32,486 nucleotides of DNA, from the NCBI RefSeq assembly GCF_003073175.1, contig NZ_QBBX01000016.1, forward strand, positions 11,157 through 43,642, written 5' to 3'. The position numbers were made by a program, and so were the translations under genes. The notes below the pieces were generated by a model, which was not told the DNA's origin, did not search any database, and saw only the letters and a program-made list of their open reading frames with translations. Shown here one piece after another: positions 6,810 through 15,176 of the stretch. The first letter of the stretch is position 1. The number at the start of each line of letters is the position of its first letter. The stretch comes from Peribacillus acanthi. GTDB lineage: Bacteria > Bacillota > Bacilli > Bacillales > DSM-1321.

Positions 6810-7670
6810 ATGAAAACCAGGGATCTTTCCTATTGGTTGTTTTTAGCACCAGCTTTAATTTCACTAGCATTAGTAGTGATAGTGCCTTTGTCTTTAGGGG
6901 TGTACTATTCATTTACAGATTGGAATGGAATTGAAGTGGGTGAATTTGTAGGTTTAGAAAACTACAAAGATCTATTTCAAGATAAAGAGTTTTTGGCAGC
7001 GCTATGGTTCACTGTTAAATTTTCTGTTGTTTCTATTATTTTGATTAACGTTATAGGGTTATCCCTTGCTTTAATCGTTACATCCAAGATTAAAACCAGT
7101 AAGTTTTTACGAACAGTATTTTTTATGCCGAACTTAATCGGTGGTTTAATCCTCGGCTTCATTTGGCAATTTATTTTCATTAAAGTGTTCTCAGGTATTG
7201 GTGATCTTGTGGGAATGGAACAATTCAAAGGTTGGCTTTCTACTACAGAAACCGGCTTTTGGGGTCTGGCAATTTTGATGAGTTGGCAAATGGCGGGCTA
7301 TATCATGGTCATTTATATCGCTCATCTTGAGGGTCTACCACAAGAATTATTGGAAGCTGCAGCGATTGATGGAGCGAATACCTTCCAACGTTTCCGTTAC
7401 ATTGTATTCCCATTGGTTGCACCTGCATTTACGGTAAGCTTATTCTTAACTTTATCTAATTCCTTTAAATTGTACGACCAGAACCTGTCATTAACAGGCG
7501 GCGGTCCTTATAATTCTACACAAATGGTAGCTATGGAAATTTTCAAAACGGCCTTCAGTGAAAATCAACTTGCCTATGCTTCTGCCAAAGCAGTTGTATT
7601 CTTCATATTGGTTGCGGCCATTTCTTTAATCCAAGTTTACTTTAACAAGAAGAGGGAGGTTGAAATGTAA
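6810..7670 (+). CDS. Sugar ABC transporter permease (MalF/MsmF type)
   Basis: 286 residues from the ATG at 6810, chosen because GGAGGG (6797-6802) sits 7 bases upstream; a TTG at 6795 overlaps that SD. There are six predicted membrane segments. The EAA loop EAAAIDGANTFQRF (182-195) is the docking site for the ATPase. It forms the heterodimeric pore with the next gene product, whose ATG overlaps this stop codon (TAATG). No ATP-binding subunit is encoded here, so it probably uses a shared MsmX/MsmK-type ATPase from elsewhere in the genome. Confidence 0.92.
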   Translation: MKTRDLSYWLFLAPALISLALVVIVPLSLGVYYSFTDWNGIEVGEFVGLENYKDLFQDKEFLAALWFTVKFSVVSIILINVIGLSLALIVTSKIKTSKFLRTVFFMPNLIGGLILGFIWQFIFIKVFSGIGDLVGMEQFKGWLSTTETGFWGLAILMSWQMAGYIMVIYIAHLEGLPQELLEAAAIDGANTFQRFRYIVFPLVAPAFTVSLFLTLSNSFKLYDQNLSLTGGGPYNSTQMVAMEIFKTAFSENQLAYASAKAVVFFILVAAISLIQVYFNKKREVEM

Positions 7671-8485
7671 TGGAGAGAAAATATAAATTTCCAGTTGAGA
7701 TACTAGGAATCTTTTTGGCTCTATTATGGTTAGCCCCTTTCTATCTAATGATTGTCAATTCCTTTAAAACGAAGAGAGAAATTTTTGCTGACACATTGAA
7801 ACTTCCTGAAACGTTCAGCTTAGATAACTATATTGAAGCTTTTGAGAGTCTTAATTTTGTCCAGACCTTTTTTAATTCATTGATCATAACTGTCGTCAGT
7901 GTTGCTTTAATCATCCTCATTTCTTCAATGGCAGCTTATGCTCTTTCTAGAAATAAAAGCAAGACAAGCACCATTTTGTTCTTCATTTTCGTAGCAGCAA
8001 TGCTAATCCCATTCCAATCGGTTATGATCCCCCTAGTAACAGTCTTTGGGAAATTTGAAATGTTGAATCGTGCTGGTTTGATTTTTATGTACCTAGGATT
8101 TGGAAGCAGTTTATCCATCTTCTTATATCACGGGACCCTGTCTGGTATTTCAAAATCATTGGATGAAGCGGCCATCATCGACGGTTGTAATAAGTTCCAA
8201 GTATTTTGGTACATTATCTTCCCGATTCTTAAACCGATTACAGTAACAGTAGCGATTTTGAATACGATCTGGATTTGGAATGACTATTTATTGCCTTCTT
8301 TAGTAATCAACCAAGAAGGTATGGAGACACTTCCATTAAAAATGTTCTTCTTCTTTGGAGAATATACGAAGCAGTGGCATCTGGCTTTGGCTGGCCTAAC
8401 TCTTGCCATCATTCCTGTCATTATCGGTTACTTTATTGCCCAACGTGAAATCATTAAAGGTGTTTCTGAAGGAGCGGTAAAATAA
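7670..8485 (+). CDS. Sugar ABC transporter permease (MalG/MsmG type)
   Basis: 271 residues, about six membrane segments, with the EAA loop EAAIIDGCNKFQVFW (166-180) and the C-terminal QREIIKGVSEGAVK tail typical of MalG-type permeases. The SD GAGGTTG lies at the end of the preceding gene and the ATG shares one base with its stop codon, so the two subunits are translationally coupled. It partners the upstream permease for uptake of a sugar or oligosaccharide. Confidence 0.92.
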   Translation: MERKYKFPVEILGIFLALLWLAPFYLMIVNSFKTKREIFADTLKLPETFSLDNYIEAFESLNFVQTFFNSLIITVVSVALIILISSMAAYALSRNKSKTSTILFFIFVAAMLIPFQSVMIPLVTVFGKFEMLNRAGLIFMYLGFGSSLSIFLYHGTLSGISKSLDEAAIIDGCNKFQVFWYIIFPILKPITVTVAILNTIWIWNDYLLPSLVINQEGMETLPLKMFFFFGEYTKQWHLALAGLTLAIIPVIIGYFIAQREIIKGVSEGAVK

Positions 8486-8521
8486 TTAGCTACAAGCAGA
8501 GCGAATGGTTAGGAGGAAACG

Positions 8522-9547
8522 ATGGGTGTAACCATTAAAGATGTTGCAAAGGAAGCGAACGTAGCACCCTCTACTGTATCACGGGTGATTATTGACAGTC
8601 CTAGCATCAGTAAGCAAACTAAAGATCGAGTACGAGAGGTAATGGAGCGGTTAGGCTACTATCCGAATTTACAGGCGCGGAGCCTTGTTGGGAAAATGAC
8701 TCAAGCCTTCGGTGTCATCATGCCAAATTCCGCCTATCATTCTTTCCAGAACCCTTTCTTTGCAGAAATTCTCCGGGGAATAAGTATGCAAGCTAATCAA
8801 AGCGAGTATGGGATGTACCTTTCAACGAGTGCCACTGAAGAAAAGATCTATGAAGAAGTGGTTACCATGGTTCAGGGAAAGCGTGTAGATGGCATTCTTC
8901 TCTTATATTCGAAAAAGCATGATAAGGTCATGGAATACCTTGAGAAGATGAAATTCCCATTTGTGGTAGTGGGGCGACCTTATCAGAAGGAAGACAAAAT
9001 CACTTTTGTTGATAATGATAATTTTACCTTAACGAAACAGTTGACCGAATATCTAATAGAACTTGGTCACTCAACCATTGGATTTGTTGGTGGTAATCCA
9101 GACTTCATTGTGACACATGACCGGCTAACTGGATACAAGCAAGCCCTTGAAAATTCAGGGCTTCCTTACTGTAGAGACCTTGTCATCCATGAAGAGGACA
9201 TGAAGGCCTCTGGAATGGTTGCAATCCAGAATTTAATTAAGCTACCATCATCTCCAACAGCACTTGTATGTCAGGACGACCTTGTGGCTTATGAACTAAT
9301 AAATCACCTAGAAAAACTAGAGGTTCGAGTTCCAGAGGACATGTCCATTATAGGTTTCAATAATCTTGCACTATCCAAGCATTACCGACCTCCTTTGACC
9401 TCGGTAGATATCAATATCTTTCAGCTTGGTTATGAAGCGACCAGTTATTTAATTAAGAAAATTAATAATCCAAAACTACCTCCAGAAAAAATCATCGTCT
9501 CAACTCAATTGGTAGAAAGAAGTTCTTGTTCAAAAAGGATAGATTGA
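8522..9547 (+). CDS. LacI-family transcriptional regulator of the sugar operon
   Basis: 341 residues. The LacI helix-turn-helix spans about 4-25 (TIKDVAKEANVAPSTVSRVI), with the hinge helix near 50-58 (LQARSLVGK), then a periplasmic-binding-like effector domain (QAFGVIMPN, FFAEILRGI, GFNNLALSKHYRPPLTSVDI). The SD AGGAGG sits 6 bases before the ATG, 36 bp behind the permease gene. It closes the operon and ends in a strong terminator. It most likely binds the two AAACGTTT operators upstream of the binding-protein gene, so the operon would be autoregulated. The inducer sugar is unknown. Confidence 0.9.
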   Translation: MGVTIKDVAKEANVAPSTVSRVIIDSPSISKQTKDRVREVMERLGYYPNLQARSLVGKMTQAFGVIMPNSAYHSFQNPFFAEILRGISMQANQSEYGMYLSTSATEEKIYEEVVTMVQGKRVDGILLLYSKKHDKVMEYLEKMKFPFVVVGRPYQKEDKITFVDNDNFTLTKQLTEYLIELGHSTIGFVGGNPDFIVTHDRLTGYKQALENSGLPYCRDLVIHEEDMKASGMVAIQNLIKLPSSPTALVCQDDLVAYELINHLEKLEVRVPEDMSIIGFNNLALSKHYRPPLTSVDINIFQLGYEATSYLIKKINNPKLPPEKIIVSTQLVERSSCSKRID

Positions 9548-9560
9548 ATTTCTTTACAGA

Positions 9561-9598
9561 AAAAAGCTCAAATGGTCTAATGACCGTTTGAGCTTTTT
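9561..9598. terminator. Bidirectional rho-independent terminator
   Basis: A 17-bp stem AAAAAGCTCAAATGGTC/GACCGTTTGAGCTTTTT with one G-T wobble and a TAAT loop, shared by the convergent LacI and RsbR-like genes. Confidence 0.95.
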
Positions 9599-10433
9599 AT
9601 TTTTCACTTAATATAATGGCTTGTGACAGGGTGGAGGTAATGTTTACATTTTCAAATGAAAGACCTAATTGGGTTGCCGTTGCAGCGATTTCCGGTCGGA
9701 TTCCAGAAAGGGTGGTCTTTACTCCTAATAAACGCAAGGCTTCCATTATTTGAAATATTTGATTAGCTACCATAGTATCGACCATCACTACCCCTGATAG
9801 ATCAATGAATAAATGTGACACACCTTTATCTGTACATTGTTGAAGGGTGTTTTCAAGAACTCGCTTGGCACGGGAAGTATCGATATCTCCCACTAATGGA
9901 AGTAACGCAGTGCTGCCTTTTAGGGATATAACAGGAGAACTTAGTTCATTAATCATATCTCTCTGAGCCTCTAATAAGATATTGGAATGTTTATAGTACT
10001 CTTCAATAAATTTAGTGATGGTTATATCGATCACACGAATGACTAAACGATTCCATTCATCTTTTTGACATTGAGGAACCTCTTCAGGATAATACTCGAT
10101 GAACTTATTTAGGTAGTCTAAATATTGCTCTCGTGTTCGAACAAATTCACGAACGATATAATGTATGGGGGTCGTTACATGTTGACTATCTTGAGCTATC
10201 TTGACGATCCAACTATTAAATTTATTAAAAAAGCTAGATTCTTCCTCTACGAAAATATCGCTCACATAAAGGTGAAATTCATTATTTTGTTGTTTTAGTG
10301 TTTCGACGATTGTTGGATCAGTGGCAGCATAAACAGACTTAGAGTCATGATCTTCTAAAGTAGAGTACCATTCCTCTGTCAATTGATTCGCATGCTCTTT
10401 AAAAAAGTTTCTCAAGGCTATATTCTTTTCCAT
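9597..10433 (-). CDS. RsbR-type stressosome STAS-domain protein
   Basis: 278 residues from the ATG at 10433, which follows GAAGGGGA; an in-frame ATG at 10460 has no SD. Residues 1-150 form the non-haem globin-like sensor module of RsbR proteins, and 164-275 the STAS domain. Both phosphoacceptor threonines appear conserved: Thr186 in LVGDIDTSRAK and Thr220 in VVMVDTMVAN, 34 residues apart as for Thr171 and Thr205 of B. subtilis RsbRA. It should assemble with RsbS and RsbT in the stressosome that controls the general stress response. The gene stands alone, as RsbRB-RD paralogues do. Which paralogue it represents is uncertain. Confidence 0.88.
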   Translation of the reverse strand: MEKNIALRNFFKEHANQLTEEWYSTLEDHDSKSVYAATDPTIVETLKQQNNEFHLYVSDIFVEEESSFFNKFNSWIVKIAQDSQHVTTPIHYIVREFVRTREQYLDYLNKFIEYYPEEVPQCQKDEWNRLVIRVIDITITKFIEEYYKHSNILLEAQRDMINELSSPVISLKGSTALLPLVGDIDTSRAKRVLENTLQQCTDKGVSHLFIDLSGVVMVDTMVANQIFQIMEALRLLGVKTTLSGIRPEIAATATQLGLSFENVNITSTLSQAIILSEK

Positions 10434-10685
10434 GTTGTTCCCCTTCACTACATTTGTCATTAATTATGATTATACGTTAATCGAAAGAAAATACATATTA
10501 ATATGGGGTAAGCTAGGTTATTCTGAGGAGAAGATTTTTCTGAATTAGTGGATGTAATTTTTCATCTTATCAATATTTATTATAAATAAGACTGAAGAAA
10601 AATCAGTAACATAATAATAGGCTAATTCTAGTAGTTTAATTTATGATAAGAATACGTAAATCTAATGGATATAGGCGGGATAAAA

Positions 10686-12143
10686 TTGAGAAAGAAAACC
10701 TTATTTATAGTAGGTTTAGCATTTATTTATATAATTATGATGGTCTTTGTCCTAACAAGAGATAATGATTCAAAAAAGAATCCCTTAGTAGTAGAGGATG
10801 TTAGCAGGCTTCACCCAGTCAAGGTCAAAGAAATCATCAAGGAAAAAGAAGAGAATGGATTAGTTCAAGCACTTCAAGAGGCAAAGGAAAAAGATTTAAA
10901 GGTCTCCATATCAGGAGCTAGGCATACACAAGGTGGTCATACCTATTATAAGGATGCATTAGTATTAGATATGACGGGTTACAATCAAATTCTGTCCCTC
11001 AATCAAGAAGAGAAAACCATCAGAGTTCAATCGGGTGCGACTTGGAATGATATTCAAGAGTACATTAATCCTTATGGACTTTCCATAAAAGTAATGCAGT
11101 CTTCCAATATTTTCACAGTCGGAGGATCTCTCAGTGCTAATGCACATGGTCGTGACATTGTATATGGTCCCATCATTAACACCGTTAATTCTTTTAGACT
11201 CTTAATGGCCGATGGAAGCATTCGTAACATTAGCAGAGAAGAAAATATGGAGCTTTTCCAGTCGGTAATAGGTGGATATGGACTTTTCGGAGTCATACTG
11301 GATGTGGAATTACAATTAACAGATGACGAATTATATAGTATTGAATATAAAAGTGTCCCATACGAGGAGTATCCTTCACATATTCAACAGTTGGTAAAAA
11401 ATAGTGATTATAAAATGCATATTGCTCGACTATCCACTGCGAAGAGTTCCTTTTTAAAAGACATGTATACGATGGATTATAAATTGATCGATGAGTATGA
11501 AGGAGAAACTTTACAAGACTTTTCCGAGCTTAAGGACGAAAAAAACGTGGTACGAAACAAGTTTTTATTCGGCCTATCTCGTCATTGGGAGTGGGGGAGA
11601 GAACGCATATGGGACATTCAAAGTCAATTGTATAAAGAAGGTTCTTCTGATCAGATTTCCAGAAACAATGCAATGAGACCGGAGATTAAATTTTTGGAAT
11701 ACGAGTCATCAAAGGATACAGATTTACTGCAGGAGTATTTTATCCCGGTGGAACAATACCCTCATTTTGTGGATAAGATGAGGGAGATTGTAGTACGGGA
11801 AGATATCAATCTATTTAACGTAAGTGTCAGGTATGTTAAGAAAAATCAGGATGCCACTTTATCTTATACAACAGATGATAGCATTTCGTTAGCGCTTTAT
11901 ATTAATCAAGGATTCTCTCAAAAGGAAAGGGAAAAGGTCCGCAAGGCTACCCAGTCTATGGTAGAGGCAGCCCACGAAATGGGAGGGACGTATTATTTAG
12001 CCTATCAAGATTATCCATCAAGGAAACAAATGGAGAAGGTGTATCCTAAGTGGGACCAATTCCTTCATTTGAAAGAAAAGTATGATCCGGATGAAAGATT
12101 CTATAACTATTTCTTCGAGAGATATTTCACAAATGAAAAATAA
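10686..12143 (+). CDS. Membrane-anchored FAD-binding oxidoreductase (PCMH type)
   Basis: 485 residues from the TTG at 10686, preferred because AGGCGGG (10673-10679) lies 6 bases upstream; the ATG at 10665 has no SD. A single N-terminal membrane segment (about 4-20) is followed by an FAD-binding PCMH domain: KVSISGARHTQGGHT, then VGGSLSANAHGRD and GGYGLFGVILDVELQL. The C-terminal region ends KWDQFLHLKEKYDPDERFYN, as in flavin-dependent lactone, sugar or alcohol oxidases. His in GARHTQGG is a candidate for covalent flavin attachment, by family analogy. The substrate is unknown. The last codons overlap the following half-MFS gene by 11 bases, implying coupled expression. Confidence 0.85.
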   Translation: MRKKTLFIVGLAFIYIIMMVFVLTRDNDSKKNPLVVEDVSRLHPVKVKEIIKEKEENGLVQALQEAKEKDLKVSISGARHTQGGHTYYKDALVLDMTGYNQILSLNQEEKTIRVQSGATWNDIQEYINPYGLSIKVMQSSNIFTVGGSLSANAHGRDIVYGPIINTVNSFRLLMADGSIRNISREENMELFQSVIGGYGLFGVILDVELQLTDDELYSIEYKSVPYEEYPSHIQQLVKNSDYKMHIARLSTAKSSFLKDMYTMDYKLIDEYEGETLQDFSELKDEKNVVRNKFLFGLSRHWEWGRERIWDIQSQLYKEGSSDQISRNNAMRPEIKFLEYESSKDTDLLQEYFIPVEQYPHFVDKMREIVVREDINLFNVSVRYVKKNQDATLSYTTDDSISLALYINQGFSQKEREKVRKATQSMVEAAHEMGGTYYLAYQDYPSRKQMEKVYPKWDQFLHLKEKYDPDERFYNYFFERYFTNEK

Positions 12144-12675
12144 AAACTATCAGTTCCTTATCCATTCACAAAACCTAGCTATGCTTGGACTGAATATGGC
12201 TTTTCCTTTTTATCTGTTATTTTTAAAAGGAGTAGGAAGCAGCTATACTCAATTCGGTTTGGCTTATGGGCTTTTTACAGTGAGTTCTGCCTTATTTTAT
12301 CTTCCATTAGGTAAATGGCAAGATCGCTACCCAAAGCATTATTTCTTAATGGGGCATTCTTTTGGCATGTCGATTGCTTTTTTATGGATTCCATCCATTT
12401 CTGAATTATGGCAGGTGTATTTGTTTCAAATCCTGTTAGGCTGTCTAGGGGCAGTTCAAAAGAATAGTGAGAAGGCATTGCTTGCCGAGTACACGGATAC
12501 TTCAAAGCGGGGCTCTATGTTGGGAAACTATCATTTTTGGACGACGATTTTTTCTGGAATAGCGATTATGGGTAGCGGTTTTCTAATTGACTTCTTTACA
12601 ATTGATTATCTCTTTTACATTAGCTCGGTATTCCTGTTTGGGAGTGGAGTATTGTTGTGGCGTATAGAAGAATAA
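12133..12675 (+). CDS. Half-length MFS-type membrane protein
   Basis: 180 residues from the ATG at 12133, inside the end of the FAD oxidoreductase gene. It has about six membrane segments, with a motif-A-like loop GKWQDRYPKH between segments 2 and 3, so it equals the N-terminal half of an MFS transporter. The C-terminal half is missing; the stop at 12673 is followed by a hairpin and then the end of a convergent gene. It may be a natural 6-TM protein that dimerises, or a gene truncated long ago. Overlap with the oxidoreductase suggests they work together, for example in moving its substrate or product. Confidence 0.75.
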   Translation: MKNKNYQFLIHSQNLAMLGLNMAFPFYLLFLKGVGSSYTQFGLAYGLFTVSSALFYLPLGKWQDRYPKHYFLMGHSFGMSIAFLWIPSISELWQVYLFQILLGCLGAVQKNSEKALLAEYTDTSKRGSMLGNYHFWTTIFSGIAIMGSGFLIDFFTIDYLFYISSVFLFGSGVLLWRIEE

Positions 12676-12680
12676 AAGAA

Positions 12681-12724
12681 AAGAGGATGAAATCTAGCTC
12701 ACTTACGCTAATTCTCATCCTCTT
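12681..12724. terminator. Hairpin between convergent genes
   Basis: AAGAGGATGA (12681-12690) and TCATCCTCTT (12715-12724) form the outer stem, with TAGC/GCTA inside. On the minus strand it is followed by a T-rich run, so it is best read as the terminator of the TPR-like gene. Confidence 0.65.
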
Positions 12725-12728
12725 ACGC

Positions 12729-13352
12729 TTATGGCCTGTCTTTCCATTTTATTAATAAAAATCGTTGCAAACCGCGAGTGAGTGAAATGGCTTTATCCAT
12801 GTGTTTTAATTCTTCTTGTTTTTTTCCTTGGTGCCCTTGAATTTTGGCTAATATAACTTCTTTCATCCAAGGTTTCGTTGCTTCATTCGCTTTCTTTTGT
12901 GCAGTGCTTAAATCTCCTATTTCTACTGCAAGTAAACCTTCATAATAAAGTTTAAGGTGTTTATGCTTCAATTGATCTAAAGATTCATGTTCAGAGCTCA
13001 AATCATTTTTCCCAAGTGCATAGGCTAGTTTATAGGCAGCTTGATATTGAGGAGCTCGATACTTTTTTAGAACTAGTAAAAGAGCATCGTGTGCTTCTTC
13101 CATTTGATGATTGGCAAGGAAATAGTAGAAAGCGAATAATGGTTGTTTGAATCGTGCCTTTAAAAACTTCTCAACACTCCCTATGTTCTTTGTTACATAT
13201 AAATGGTTGATAAGTGGAATAGAGAATATGAGTGCGACCATTATGATAAGAATTGGAATTAAAGTCTGAAAAGGAATAGAGTAAAAGCCTGCTATCAGAC
13301 CGATAGCAATGCTCATAATGAATAGTAGTACGTATTGTTTAATAGTAGCCAT
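12729..13352 (-). CDS. Unknown membrane protein with TPR-like C-terminal region
   Basis: 207 residues from the ATG at 13352, chosen for CGGAGGAACGGT just upstream; the in-frame ATG at 13385 has no SD. Two membrane segments lie near 6-26 and 32-49. The rest is helical with repeated patterns resembling tetratricopeptide units (LFAFYYFLANHQMEEAHDAL, LYYEGLLAVEIGDLSTAQKK). I do not recognise a named family. It is the last gene of the Bce-type module, 57 bp behind the kinase, so a role in sensing or in stabilising the complex is possible but unproven. Confidence 0.65.
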   Translation of the reverse strand: MATIKQYVLLFIMSIAIGLIAGFYSIPFQTLIPILIIMVALIFSIPLINHLYVTKNIGSVEKFLKARFKQPLFAFYYFLANHQMEEAHDALLLVLKKYRAPQYQAAYKLAYALGKNDLSSEHESLDQLKHKHLKLYYEGLLAVEIGDLSTAQKKANEATKPWMKEVILAKIQGHQGKKQEELKHMDKAISLTRGLQRFLLIKWKDRP

Positions 13353-13409
13353 ACCGTTCCTCCGAAAAATATTTACGTAAAACATTATCGCATATTCGAT
13401 CTTTATGTA

Positions 13410-14387
13410 TCAAAAAGGTCTTACAGGTATGGTTAAGTAAACAGTCGTTCCTTTTCCTTGTACAGAGTCAATGTGAACTTGAATGCCAAGATGCTTAGCA
13501 ATTTCAGATACCAGATAGAGTCCCATCCCTGTAGATTCACGGCTAATCCGTCCGTTCTCACCTGTGTAAAATGGACGGAATATTTGCTTTAGATCCTGTG
13601 CAGGTATGCCGATTCCTTCATCATGGATTGCTAGTTTCCAAGTATTCTTTTCTTGGGAGATATCGATTTTAATCCGTTTTCCTATTCCAGCAGAGTATTT
13701 CACGGCATTGTGGATTAACTGTTCAAATATAAAGGAAAGCCACTTTGAATCGGTAAAAACGAAATCTTTTTTCGCTAAGCTGACTTCGGGAAACACTTGA
13801 TTCATTATAAATAAGCGCTTGTTTTCACGTATGGATTGTTGGACTAGTTCCGATATGGAAACTTGTTTAATACGGAAGTCCTCTTCAAATTGTTCAAACC
13901 TGGCAGTATACAAAGCCATTTTTAATCCTTTTTCCAAACGTTCCGCTTCTTCGCGCACATTTCTCCAATCTTCATCTTCCATTTTATCTTCTGTCAGCAA
14001 TTGAATAACTGATAAAGGTGTTTTCATTTGGTGGACCCATTGATGAATAAATTGCAAATGTCGGTTACGCTTAGTCTCTGCTTCCATTTTTTCGAATTGA
14101 TGTTTATCTTGGATGGAGGAGATCCACTTTTCTGCCTGTTTAATCAACGGATGATTTCCCTCAAGTACAATATCCTCATCTGGATTTTCTAACTGTTGAT
14201 AAAGAGAAGAGGTTAAATAATATCTAATGGAAAGAAATCCTATGATAAAGACGGTCTGCAATAAAAGAACATACCATGCGACTTTGCTATTTTCGTATCC
14301 ATCTAGATAAAAAATTCCCCACATAGCAAACGTCTGAAAGATAAAAAATAAGATAAAGGCAAGATGATCCCTGAAAAAAAGTCTCAT
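13410..14387 (-). CDS. BceS-like intramembrane-sensing histidine kinase
   Basis: 325 residues. Two membrane helices (about 8-28 and 36-55) with almost no extracellular loop are the mark of intramembrane-sensing kinases. The H-box is HQMKTPLSVIQLL with His119 as phosphate acceptor; the ATPase part has the N-box (HNAVKYSA), DEGIGIP and GMGLYLV. Kinases of this type sense peptide antibiotics through the partner BceAB transporter rather than directly. The start codon overlaps the response-regulator stop (ATGA). Membrane-located, working with the regulator and transporter encoded upstream. Confidence 0.92.
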   Translation of the reverse strand: MRLFFRDHLAFILFFIFQTFAMWGIFYLDGYENSKVAWYVLLLQTVFIIGFLSIRYYLTSSLYQQLENPDEDIVLEGNHPLIKQAEKWISSIQDKHQFEKMEAETKRNRHLQFIHQWVHQMKTPLSVIQLLTEDKMEDEDWRNVREEAERLEKGLKMALYTARFEQFEEDFRIKQVSISELVQQSIRENKRLFIMNQVFPEVSLAKKDFVFTDSKWLSFIFEQLIHNAVKYSAGIGKRIKIDISQEKNTWKLAIHDEGIGIPAQDLKQIFRPFYTGENGRISRESTGMGLYLVSEIAKHLGIQVHIDSVQGKGTTVYLTIPVRPF

Positions 14388-15085
14388 GACGTTGTACTCT
14401 CTTTTCTCAACAGTCGGTAGCCTACACCACGAACTGTTTCAATGCAGTCTTCAAGCATTAATTCTGAAGCTAATTTCTTTCTTACGCGGTTAACGTTTAC
14501 ATTTAATGTGTTTTCGTCGACCCAACCTTCATCATCCCAAAGGGCTTCAAATAAAGTATCTCTTGAAACGATATAAGGAGCTTTCTTTAATAAACATTCT
14601 AGTAGTTTAGTTTCTTTATAAGTCAAAAGAGACGTTTTTCCTTTATAGCTTACTTCTAATCTCTCTGGAAAGAGGTTAATACCTTGAAATTCTATTTTTC
14701 TTTCGATACTAGCATATTCGCCTAGAGAGCGTCTTAAATGGCTACGTATCTTCGCCATTAAAACGTCAGTGTGGAATGGTTTTGTGACATAGTCGTCTGC
14801 TCCTTGCTCCAATGCTAATATTTGTTCCATGTCACCGGCTCTGGCCGTTATGAAGATGATGGGACATTTGGTTATAGTTCGTATTTGTCTGCACCAATAA
14901 TATCCGTCAAATTTCGGTAGTTCAATATCTAAGAGGATGAGTGAAGGTTTTTTTTCTTCGATTGCCCCAAGGATGTTTTCTGTTCCGTTAAAAACTTCAG
15001 TCTCAAAATCATTTTGATTTAATTTTTTGGTTAGTAATTCTGCTAGTTTTACATCATCTTCAATAATAAAAATAGGCAGCTTCAT
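14384..15085 (-). CDS. BceR-like OmpR-family response regulator
   Basis: 233 residues from the ATG at 15085, which follows GAGGTG; the longer frame starting at 15136 runs through the upstream hairpin and has no SD. The receiver domain has Asp10/Asp11, phosphoacceptor Asp53 (LLDIELP), Thr80 and Lys102 (VTKPF). The C-terminal winged helix carries NTLNVNVNRVRKKL, the recognition helix, and a final ETVRGVGYRL. It is expected to activate the transporter genes in response to the kinase. A terminator hairpin sits 36 bp upstream of its start. Confidence 0.92.
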   Translation of the reverse strand: MKLPIFIIEDDVKLAELLTKKLNQNDFETEVFNGTENILGAIEEKKPSLILLDIELPKFDGYYWCRQIRTITKCPIIFITARAGDMEQILALEQGADDYVTKPFHTDVLMAKIRSHLRRSLGEYASIERKIEFQGINLFPERLEVSYKGKTSLLTYKETKLLECLLKKAPYIVSRDTLFEALWDDEGWVDENTLNVNVNRVRKKLASELMLEDCIETVRGVGYRLLRKESTTS

Positions 15086-15120
15086 TTTACACCTCACGCA
15101 GCAGGTCATTATTCTACAAA

Positions 15121-15151
15121 AAGCCCTCTTAGCCAATGACCAAGAGGGCTT
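15121..15151 (-). terminator. Terminator between Bce-type permease and regulator genes
   Basis: On the minus strand AAGCCCTCTT and AAGAGGGCTT form a 10-bp stem with an 11-base loop, followed by a T-run. It lies inside what otherwise looks like one operon and should reduce the two-component genes relative to the transporter. Confidence 0.8.
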
Positions 15152-15176
15152 AGATTCAGTATACCTTTTATTTCCA

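Noticed and set aside
10530-10605. Separated 9-bp inverted repeat GATTTTTCT/AGAAAAATC before the FAD oxidoreductase
   Set aside because: The arms are low-complexity and about 55 bases apart; likely chance in AT-rich DNA.
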